Below, piece by piece: positions 36,522 to 44,214 of a DNA stretch of 64,000 bases; position 1 is the stretch's first letter; every line of letters begins with the position of its first letter. A program made the position numbers and the translations under genes. The notes under the pieces were generated by a model. The model was not told where the DNA came from, searched no databases, and saw nothing but the letters and a program-made list of their open reading frames with translations. The DNA is from Sporolactobacillus mangiferae (lineage in GTDB: Bacteria; Bacillota; Bacilli; Bacillales; Sporolactobacillaceae): contig NZ_JAMAST010000003.1 of assembly GCF_023336505.1 (NCBI RefSeq), positions 280,588 to 344,587 on the forward strand, given 5' to 3'.

Positions 36522-37835
36522 TCAGTCTTTCGCTGCTATCCCTGGCTTGCCGGTCTTTCTGAGCATAATACGAATGATCTCGCGGTCCGTCTGCCGCATT
36601 CCCTTTTGAGCCAGCGCACCCACGTTGTGGATGGTATTATCCACACCTTTCGTGACAATACCATCTCCGTCTAAAAACTGCTGATTGTGCTCGTACATAT
36701 AGTAACCGAAAATACCTGCATCGACCGCTGCCGAGATCTTAGCGGCGCATGAAGGTTTGGCACCGTCACAGATAATGCCCGACGTGATCGCCACCGCATT
36801 GACAATGGTATGCGCAATAACGTCATAATCTCCGCCATATAAATAAGCGATGCCTGCGCCAGCACCGCAACCGGCACTGACGGCGCCGCAATAGGCGGAA
36901 AGGCGGCCGATTCCGGTTTTCTGATAAATCGTAACCAGATCGGATAAAGCAACGGCACGATAAAGTTTGTCTTGTGATGCATGCAGTTCTTTGGCATACT
37001 CGATCACCGGCAGAGACGCCGTCATTCCCTGATTGCCGCTGCCCGATACAATGACGACCGGTTTTTCACAGCCACCCATACGCGCATCCGATCCGGCTGC
37101 TGCCGCCGCGCGTGCGCGTGTCCTCACGTCATTGCCACAGGCGCTCAGCAGCACTTTTCCTATGTTCGCGCCCCAGTTGTCCTTCAGCCCTTCCGCGGAA
37201 ATAGCCGTATTATAATCAATCTGTCGCCCGATCACTTCGGAGATATCCTCCATTCGCACACTCTGAATAAAGTCAAGAATATCCCGTATGTTAAGGCAAC
37301 TGCGATCCGTCAGGCCGTGACTCTCATTGACTTTGCCGCTTGCCCCTGACTCATACAGTTTTATTCCGTTGCGCGTAATCAGGGCGATATTCGTGTGAAA
37401 GTGTTCAATCACCACGGTTACCTCTTCGTTCCCGTACTTAACCGTAGCTGCTATATAGAAGACCATATCGTTATCAGCGGGAACAACTATCAGCTCGTGT
37501 TCGTTTATATAGGATTGGATTTGCGCTTTGTCCGCTTCACGAATATCAGACAGCACTTCCAGCTTTTGCGAGGCGTCGCCGGCAACGATTCCGGCAGCTG
37601 CTGCCGCAGCGATGCCTTTCATACCGTTCGTATTGGGAACAATCACACTCTTAACATTTTTGATAATATTCCCGCTTGCAGCAATCACGCAACTTTCAGG
37701 TAATGTCCCGAGCACTTCCCTGGCTTTCGCCGCCGCATAGGCAACGGCAATCGGTTCCGTACAGCCTGTTGCGGGCACCAGTTCTTCTTTTAAAATCTGC
37801 AGATAATTTTTATAGACTTTATCATCCGGTTGCAT
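36522..37835 (-). CDS. UPF0597/L-serine dehydratase-like enzyme (L-cysteine desulfidase type)
   Basis: Iron-sulfur enzyme of the CdsB/YhaM (CyuA) family, which in enterobacteria degrades L-cysteine anaerobically to pyruvate, sulfide and ammonia. About 437 residues. Signature LKEELVPATGCTEPIAVAYA at the N-terminus. Cysteines for cluster binding are in GGCEKPV, LSAYCGAVSAGCGAGAGIAY and GIICDGAKPSCAAKI. The frame is open upstream to 37970; ATG 37835 matches the family start and follows GGAGGAG, although the spacing is long (12). Whether the substrate is cysteine or serine cannot be told here. Confidence 0.82.
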   Translation of the reverse strand: MQPDDKVYKNYLQILKEELVPATGCTEPIAVAYAAAKAREVLGTLPESCVIAASGNIIKNVKSVIVPNTNGMKGIAAAAAAGIVAGDASQKLEVLSDIREADKAQIQSYINEHELIVVPADNDMVFYIAATVKYGNEEVTVVIEHFHTNIALITRNGIKLYESGASGKVNESHGLTDRSCLNIRDILDFIQSVRMEDISEVIGRQIDYNTAISAEGLKDNWGANIGKVLLSACGNDVRTRARAAAAAGSDARMGGCEKPVVIVSGSGNQGMTASLPVIEYAKELHASQDKLYRAVALSDLVTIYQKTGIGRLSAYCGAVSAGCGAGAGIAYLYGGDYDVIAHTIVNAVAITSGIICDGAKPSCAAKISAAVDAGIFGYYMYEHNQQFLDGDGIVTKGVDNTIHNVGALAQKGMRQTDREIIRIMLRKTGKPGIAAKD

Positions 37836-38071
37836 TAAAATGTCCCACTCCTCCGCAGCATGTTTCTCAATCATTTCCATACCGTTTTTGATACAATTAC
37901 ATACATTTTTACCCTTTATTCGTACTGATTCAAGAGAATTATATGTCAATAGATTGACGAAATAATTCAATTGAATGTTTAAATCAAGGATTGAGTGATT
38001 TTTTGATTTTTATTTTATTAAATTTGGTATGATTAATTTGGAAAAATGACCAGAGAGTTGAGGCGAGCATC

Positions 38072-39076
38072 ATGAAAAAATTTCACGCGTTCGTAGTCAA
38101 CAAACAAGATCAGTTGTTTACTCAAAAGATACAGGAACTGACTCTGGATGACTTGCCAGAGGAGGATGTGCTCATACATGTCTGCTACTCCAGCATCAAT
38201 TACAAGGACGGACTTGCCGCAACACCAGACGGACGTATCGTGAATGCCTATCCGTTTGTCCCCGGTATCGATCTTGCGGGAATTGTGGCATCATCCAAAG
38301 ACGCGCGCTTTAAAGAGGGCGACCCGGTCATTGCAACCGGATATGGACTTGGCGTTTCTCATTATGGCGGATACAGTGAATTTGCACGCATTCCGGCTGA
38401 CTGGATCATTCCGCTGCCTAAAGGACTTTCACTTCGGGAATCAATGATTATCGGCACTGCCGGATTTACTGCGGCTCTATCTGTTCTTCGTCTTGAAGAA
38501 AATCACGTAGCGCCCGATCACGGCCCGGTGCTCGTAACCGGAGCAACCGGCGGTGTCGGCAGCTTCGCCGTCTCAATCCTTTCAGCTTGTGGCTACACAG
38601 TTACCGCTAGCACAGGAAAATCATCCGCAAGTGTGTATCTAAAGACGCTTGGCGCACAAACAGTTATTGATCGCAATGAAATCAATGACGTGTCTTCCAA
38701 ACCGCTGCAGAAGCAGCAATGGACCGCAGCGATTGATTCCGCTGGCGGTGAACCGCTCGCTGCGCTGCTTCGTAAAATTCGTTATGGCGGCGCGGTCGCC
38801 GCCTGCGGTCTGACGGCCGGTACGCGTCTGACGGCAACGATTTTCCCGTTCATTTTACGCGGTATCAGTCTGCTTGGCATTGATTCCGTTTACTGCCCGA
38901 TGAGCACACGTATCAAAATATGGGAGCGTCTGGCTCAATCATGGAAACCCGCAAATCCGGAAGCATTGGTCCAAAAAGAAATCACTCTGGACCAGCTGCC
39001 GGATACGCTTCCGACGCTGCTGAACGGTCAGGCAAGGGGGCGAATAATTGTTAATTTGGACGGCTGCAATAATTGA
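38072..39076 (+). CDS. YhdH/YhfP-family quinone oxidoreductase (acryloyl-CoA reductase-like)
   Basis: NADPH-dependent medium-chain reductase without the structural zinc. 334 residues: NYKDGLAATPDGRIV, PGIDLAGIV, GGYSEFARIPADW, the cofactor motif VLVTGATGGVGSFAVSIL, and FILRGISLLGIDSVYCP characteristic of the YhdH/YhfP group. It reduces activated double bonds such as acrylyl-CoA in relatives. Monocistronic; divergent from the UPF0597 gene with a 236-base AT-rich intergenic region. Confidence 0.88.
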   Translation: MKKFHAFVVNKQDQLFTQKIQELTLDDLPEEDVLIHVCYSSINYKDGLAATPDGRIVNAYPFVPGIDLAGIVASSKDARFKEGDPVIATGYGLGVSHYGGYSEFARIPADWIIPLPKGLSLRESMIIGTAGFTAALSVLRLEENHVAPDHGPVLVTGATGGVGSFAVSILSACGYTVTASTGKSSASVYLKTLGAQTVIDRNEINDVSSKPLQKQQWTAAIDSAGGEPLAALLRKIRYGGAVAACGLTAGTRLTATIFPFILRGISLLGIDSVYCPMSTRIKIWERLAQSWKPANPEALVQKEITLDQLPDTLPTLLNGQARGRIIVNLDGCNN

Positions 39077-39134
39077 CTGGCTTTCTGCATCCCTGCGCTC
39101 TGCCTCACGAAGCTGTCCCAAAAAGTGCCGAACT

Positions 39135-39190
39135 TTATACTGCGGCTCCGATTGCTCGCATTAACAGGGACGCCCCGCCGGAGCCCGCTT
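39135..39190. repeat. R2 GC-rich repeat, short diverged copy
   Basis: tactgcggctccgattgctcgcattaacagggacgccccgccggagccc. Weak match to the R2 core. Confidence 0.35.
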
Positions 39191-39282
39191 AAAATTCCAT
39201 TAGTTACCAATAATTTTCATGTTGTCCGAATGTTTCACAACCTTGTCACAACTTGTTTTTTTCGCGACACAAACGCATGAAT

Positions 39283-39340
39283 TAACAATATATAGTGTTT
39301 ATATGGCGAAAATGACGTTATTTATCTCAATATATTGATT
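39283..39340 (+). promoter_or_regulatory. Two NrdR boxes upstream of nrdD
   Basis: TAACAATATATAGTGT (39283-39298) matches the NrdR consensus ACACWATATATWGTGT at 14 of 16 positions. TCTCAATATATTGATT (39325-39340) matches at 12 of 16. Start-to-start distance is 42 bases, about four helical turns; pairs in phase are the rule for NrdR, usually three turns apart. Confidence 0.75.
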
Positions 39341-39398
39341 GAAACTCATCAGCTAATCCCCTATGATAAGTGAGTACTTATTCAAGGGGGCATGCAAA

Positions 39399-41606
39399 AT
39401 GTTAGAAACGGCACAAAAAACAGAGAAAACGCAACTGACCATCCACGTATTGAAGCGTGATGGCCGTATTATAGACTTCGATGCCGAAAAGATCACGACC
39501 GCACTGCTGAAAGCCGCAAAACATGTCCAGGGCGAGCTTGACCCGTTAACTCATCAATTAATCAATGAGATTACCAATGACGTGGTTGCCGAAATCGGAT
39601 CACGATTCCACACCGATGTTAAAATTTACGAAATTCAAAACATTGTCGAGCAGACGCTCCTGACTCACCATCAGTACGAGATCGCAAAAGAGTACATCAA
39701 TTATCGAACGCAGCGTGACTTCGCACGCAATCAGGCAACTGATATCAATTTCACCATTCGGAAGTTGTTACATAAAGATAAAACCATCGTCAACGAAAAT
39801 GCGAATAAAGACAGCCAGGTCTTCAATACGCAGCGCGATCTGACTGCCGGCACAGTCGCCAAAGCAATCGGATTGAAAATGCTGCCTCCGAAAGTAGCCA
39901 ATGCACACTTAAAAGGCGAGATCCACTGGCACGATCTGGACTACCAGCCTTACAGTCCGATGACTAACTGCTGCCTGATTGATTTTAATGAAATGCTCAA
40001 TCACGGGTTTAAAATTGGCAATGCCGATGTAGAGCCGCCGCATTCCATCCAGACGGCAACCGCACAGATGGCGCAGATCATTGCCAATGTGGCATCCAGT
40101 CAATACGGTGGCTGTTCTGCCGACCGCGTGGATGAATTGCTGGCTCCGTTTGCGAAAAAAAATTACGACAAACACTTAAGCGATGCAAAAGAATGGGTCG
40201 ATGGCACAGAACGCCAGCAAGCCTTTGCGCGTCAAAAGACAAAAAAAGACATTTACGATGCAATGCAAGCTTTAGAGTATGAAATCAATACTTTATATTC
40301 TTCTCAGGGACAAACGCCGTTTACTACATTGGGCTTCGGACTTGGAACAAGCTGGATTGAACGTGCCATCCAAAAGGCCATTTTGCGCATTCGCATCGAT
40401 GGTCTCGGCAAGGAGCACCGCACGGCCATTTTCCCAAAATTAGTATTCAGCTTAAAGCGTGGATTGAACCTGAATCCCGAAGATCCAAATTATGATATAA
40501 AACAGCTGGCCGTAGAATGCGCGACAAAACGCATGTATCCGGATGTTTTGATGTATGATAAATTAATTGAACTCACCGGCAGTTTTAAAGCACCGATGGG
40601 CTGCCGTTCTTTTCTGCAGGGATGGCATGATGAAGACGGCAAAGAAGTAAACTCAGGACGGATGAATCTTGGCGTAGTCACAATCAATTTGCCAAGGATT
40701 GCGCTGGAATCACAGGGAAGCAAGAAGCGGTTCTGGTCCATTCTCGAGGAACGGTTGCAGATCTGCAAAGAAGCTCTGGTTTTCAAAGTGGAACGTGCAA
40801 AGCAGGCAACTCCGGAAAATGCACCCATTTTGTACCAATACGGTGCTTTCGGCAAACGTCTGAAACGCACCGATTCTGTGGACAAGCTGTTCCGGAACCG
40901 TCGCGCCACCGTTTCTCTCGGCTATATCGGCTTATACGAAGTCGGTACGGTTTTTTATGGAAGCGCCTGGGAAAACAACGGTGAAGCAAAAGACTTCGCA
41001 GTCAGCGTTGTTAAAAAGCTCTGGGAACACTGCCAGAACTGGGAAAACGAATATGGCTACCACTTTAGCGTATATAGTACACCCAGCGAAAGTCTGACCG
41101 ATACATTCTGCCGGCGGGATACTGAAAAATTTGGCAAAGTCAAAGATATAACCGACAAAGAATACTATACAAACAGCTTTCATTACGACGTCCGCAAGGC
41201 GCCGACTCCTTTTGAAAAGCTGGATTTTGAAAAAGATTTCCCGCCGTACTGTTCCGGAGGCTTTATCCATTACTGCGAATATCCGAACTTAAAACAGAAT
41301 CCGAAGGCGCTGGAAGCTGTATGGGATTACGCCTATGATCGTGTAGGCTATCTCGGAACCAACACGCCAATCGATCAATGCTTTAAGTGCGGATTCAAAG
41401 GCGAGTTCAAGCCTACTGAACGCGGCTTCGAATGTCCCGAATGTGGCAATACCGATCCACAATCCTGTGATGTAGTCAAACGAACCTGCGGTTATTTAGG
41501 CAATCCGCAGCAGCGGCCGATGATTCACGGACGGCACGTTGAAATTGCGTCACGTGTCAAGCATCTGTCCTTAGGCAATGATAACAGTACGATTGCTCGG
41601 CAATAA
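39399..41606 (+). CDS. nrdD: Anaerobic ribonucleoside-triphosphate reductase, class III
   Basis: Oxygen-sensitive glycyl-radical enzyme that reduces NTPs to dNTPs. 735 residues: an N-terminal ATP-cone (HVLKRDGRIIDFDAEKITTALL) for allosteric control and the catalytic barrel with the finger-loop MGCRSFLQGW. A Cys4 zinc site follows (CFKCGF...CPECGN), and the glycyl radical site is RTCGYLG, glycine about residue 698. ATG 39399 follows AGGGGG; the ATG at 39363 is upstream of the conserved N-terminus. Operon with nrdG; preceded by NrdR boxes. Confidence 0.96.
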   Translation: MLETAQKTEKTQLTIHVLKRDGRIIDFDAEKITTALLKAAKHVQGELDPLTHQLINEITNDVVAEIGSRFHTDVKIYEIQNIVEQTLLTHHQYEIAKEYINYRTQRDFARNQATDINFTIRKLLHKDKTIVNENANKDSQVFNTQRDLTAGTVAKAIGLKMLPPKVANAHLKGEIHWHDLDYQPYSPMTNCCLIDFNEMLNHGFKIGNADVEPPHSIQTATAQMAQIIANVASSQYGGCSADRVDELLAPFAKKNYDKHLSDAKEWVDGTERQQAFARQKTKKDIYDAMQALEYEINTLYSSQGQTPFTTLGFGLGTSWIERAIQKAILRIRIDGLGKEHRTAIFPKLVFSLKRGLNLNPEDPNYDIKQLAVECATKRMYPDVLMYDKLIELTGSFKAPMGCRSFLQGWHDEDGKEVNSGRMNLGVVTINLPRIALESQGSKKRFWSILEERLQICKEALVFKVERAKQATPENAPILYQYGAFGKRLKRTDSVDKLFRNRRATVSLGYIGLYEVGTVFYGSAWENNGEAKDFAVSVVKKLWEHCQNWENEYGYHFSVYSTPSESLTDTFCRRDTEKFGKVKDITDKEYYTNSFHYDVRKAPTPFEKLDFEKDFPPYCSGGFIHYCEYPNLKQNPKALEAVWDYAYDRVGYLGTNTPIDQCFKCGFKGEFKPTERGFECPECGNTDPQSCDVVKRTCGYLGNPQQRPMIHGRHVEIASRVKHLSLGNDNSTIARQ

Positions 41607-41620
41607 CAGGAGGAATTCGG

Positions 41621-42205
41621 ATGGACAATGAATCAGAAAGGCGGCCGCGAACACCCAATCCAAAAACATGGCTCGCAGAGCGATTAAGCCAGCACTATAT
41701 CGCCAGTTATAAACCGTTTAACTTTGTGGACGGCGAGGGCGTACGCTGCAGTCTGTATGTCAGCGGTTGTCCGTTTGACTGTCCCGGCTGCTATAATAAA
41801 GCCGCGCAGAATTTCCGCTACGGGCAGCCGTATACTCAGGAATTGGAGGATCAGATTATTAAAGACATAGGTGAACCCTACGTACAGGGTCTGACATTGC
41901 TTGGCGGCGAACCGTTTTTGAATACCGGTGTCTGCCTTTCTTTGGTGAATCGGCTGCGCCGCGAATACAGGCATACGAAAGATATCTGGTCATGGACAGG
42001 CTACACATGGGAGGAACTGCAACAGGATTCAGAGGATAAGCGGGAACTTCTGTCTCAGATTGATATTCTCGTTGACGGACGCTTTGAACTGAACCAGAAA
42101 GATCTGACCTTACAATTCCGCGGCAGCGCCAATCAAAGGATTATTGACGTGCAAAAGTCGCTGGCAAGCGGTACCCTCGTAATCTGGGAACGTTTGGTTA
42201 AGTAA
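41621..42205 (+). CDS. nrdG: Anaerobic ribonucleotide reductase activating protein
   Basis: Radical-SAM enzyme that installs the glycyl radical on NrdD using S-adenosylmethionine and a 4Fe-4S cluster. 194 residues: cluster motif CPFDCPGCYN (CxxxCxxC), SAM-binding GLTLLGGEPFLN, and a C-terminal FRGSANQRIIDV. AGGAGG precedes the ATG, 14 bases after the nrdD stop. Confidence 0.95.
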   Translation: MDNESERRPRTPNPKTWLAERLSQHYIASYKPFNFVDGEGVRCSLYVSGCPFDCPGCYNKAAQNFRYGQPYTQELEDQIIKDIGEPYVQGLTLLGGEPFLNTGVCLSLVNRLRREYRHTKDIWSWTGYTWEELQQDSEDKRELLSQIDILVDGRFELNQKDLTLQFRGSANQRIIDVQKSLASGTLVIWERLVK

Positions 42206-42229
42206 ATCAGAAAAGTCACAGGCACATAA

Positions 42230-42270
42230 AGAGCAGCTTGTATCTGTCCAATGATACAAGCTGTTTTTAT
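42230..42270 (+). terminator. Terminator of nrdDG
   Basis: CAGCTTGTATC/GATACAAGCTG, 11 bp, then TTTTT. A second GC-rich hairpin (AGCCGGGT/ACCCGGCT, about 42345-42368) without a T run lies between this and the converging hydrolase gene. Confidence 0.92.
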
Positions 42271-42505
42271 GTGCAATTTATAAATATCCGCAAGAGAATA
42301 AATACTTGCAGTGATCAATGGTACGCACATCCTGTGAAGCAGAGCCGGGTGTTTTTACCCGGCTTTGCTTAACCATGCAAAGGTCTCCCCGCAGACCAGC
42401 CCATTCATAAAAAGTGCGCGAATTTATGAAAAACCAGAAAACAGGTGGAGAATCAACCGATAAAACAGCAAGAAAAACAAACAGTATCCTTATTAAAGCG
42501 CGATA

Positions 42506-43543
42506 CTAGCAGCCAATATATTTATCAATAAAGCGAAAAAGAGTCGAAAAATATAATTCCGGATCAACCAGTGCAGAAGCACCATGTGTGGCATTCTTAA
42601 CAAGCAGAAGTTCCTTATCTCCTGCTGCTGCTTCATAAACACGATGCACCATGCTTGTTGGGACAAACGTATCCTTATCACCATGAATAAACAGGATCGG
42701 AACATTGGATTTCTTCAATTGTTCAATTGCTGATGCCTCAAAAATGCCATAACCCGCTCGCGAACGAGTGACTCGATCCGCGAAACGCAGGATCGGGAAT
42801 GCCGGAAGCCGGAAAAGATTGCGCAATTCATAAGCAAATTCATCGGCCACCGATGTGTAGCCGCAATCCTCAACGACACAAGCTACGTGACTCGGCAGTT
42901 TCTCGCCGGCTGTCATCATCGCTGTTGCAGCACCCATCGAAATGCCGAAGATTACAATCCGCGCCTGTGGATCCCACTTGACCAACCGATTGATCCAAGC
43001 GACCACATCGAGTCGATCATGCCACCCCATACCAATATAATCGCCTTCGCTTTGCCCTGCCCCACGCAAATCAGGAATCAGCACATTGAATTGGTGATCG
43101 GCAAAAACAGACGCATAATAGAACATGTTTGATGCATCCCCCATATATCCGTGCAGCAGAACTGCCCAGCGATGACATTCCGGATGAGGAACAAAACGAC
43201 AGGCGTGCAGTTTCAGACCGTCAGACGAATTTATAAATAAATCAGTCGGCGGACAAGCCTGGAGAAAGTGTTGCTTCGCTGCGTTCTGTTCATTTATTCT
43301 TTCTTGAATGAGCGGATCAATTCTGCCCTTCGGCACTGCCGGATCAAGGTTCTTTCGGCGTGGTGAGTCCTCACGCGCAATAGCAAGACGATAGAAATGA
43401 TGTCCGACCATGCTCTCCGTCACTTTAAAGACCGCTGCGGCAGCCGTCAGCGCTGCCGACAGCAGAACAACTTTTGTTTTCATTTTATTAGGCAATTTTT
43501 TCATTGTCTTTGCTCTTTGATCCTTCGAGTGACCTGCTTCCAT
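42506..43543 (-). CDS. Alpha/beta hydrolase, YqkD-like, membrane-anchored
   Basis: 345 residues. An N-terminal hydrophobic helix (VVLLSAALTAAAAVF) probably acts as an uncleaved anchor. Oxyanion HGYMGDASNM, nucleophile Ser in GISMGAATAM, acid Asp in FIHGDKDTFVP, catalytic His in NATHGASAL. AGGGGGG stands 10 bases before the ATG at 43543; a later ATG (the MKKLPNK start) is also possible. Substrate unknown; relatives are esterases or peptidases acting at the cell surface. Confidence 0.82.
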   Translation of the reverse strand: MEAGHSKDQRAKTMKKLPNKMKTKVVLLSAALTAAAAVFKVTESMVGHHFYRLAIAREDSPRRKNLDPAVPKGRIDPLIQERINEQNAAKQHFLQACPPTDLFINSSDGLKLHACRFVPHPECHRWAVLLHGYMGDASNMFYYASVFADHQFNVLIPDLRGAGQSEGDYIGMGWHDRLDVVAWINRLVKWDPQARIVIFGISMGAATAMMTAGEKLPSHVACVVEDCGYTSVADEFAYELRNLFRLPAFPILRFADRVTRSRAGYGIFEASAIEQLKKSNVPILFIHGDKDTFVPTSMVHRVYEAAAGDKELLLVKNATHGASALVDPELYFSTLFRFIDKYIGC

Positions 43544-43897
43544 CAGCCGAATGCCCCCCTTTCTCAGAAATTTTCTTTCCTCTCACTTATTATTTTAAAA
43601 TGATGCGCTTTAAAAAGAAACTCTATAATACAGTATGTCTGTTTTCTATCATTTTAATTAAGAAAAGCATACTCGTAATAACATAGATGAAATACTTTCC
43701 GTTATCATCTCTCTATAATAGATTATAAATACATTTATTGCTTCTGGCCTCACTGGGATTTTTATGTACGGACAAATATAAAGAGTAACACGCAGGACTA
43801 AAGAAGCATTATCATGAAAGCATTTACACACTTTTCTATGTGACCTATAATGTTTACGACAATGATGTATTAGTATCACAGAATTGTTTTTTAATTT

Positions 43898-44056
43898 TGA
43901 AAGCGTTATCTATTTATACTTAAAAGATTGGGGGAAAGAAAAAGTAAATCAATCCTTTCAGTCGGAAGGAGGAAAATCATGATTTTTTACAACACAGTAT
44001 AATGAAAGCGTATACAAAATTGTTTTCTGCTTTTCAATTTGAAAACGGGCGCTTCA
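43898..44056 (+). promoter_or_regulatory. Cluster of cre-like boxes upstream of the GH59-like gene
   Basis: TGAAAGCGTTATCT (43898-43911), TGAAAGCGTATACA (44003-44016, best match to the CcpA consensus) and an imperfect palindrome TGAAAACGGGCGCTTCA (44040-44056). The rest of the 670-base gap is AT-rich, with no other recognised signal. Confidence 0.5.
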
Positions 44057-44214
44057 ACTCAACTGCCTTTCGATAACCAGAATGAGCCATGTATTGTGTA
44101 CAAATGATCGCCATAGATGTGAAAAGAAAGTGATATATCGAATAAACAATAATCTGAGTATTTTGGTGAAAGTTGCATACCAGAACATCCATTTTAGAAA
44201 GGGGTTAAACTTAA

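Noticed and set aside
42342..42371. Terminator of the alpha/beta hydrolase gene
   Set aside because: The hairpin AGCCGGGT/ACCCGGCT is strong but has no T run on the minus strand, so it is not called.
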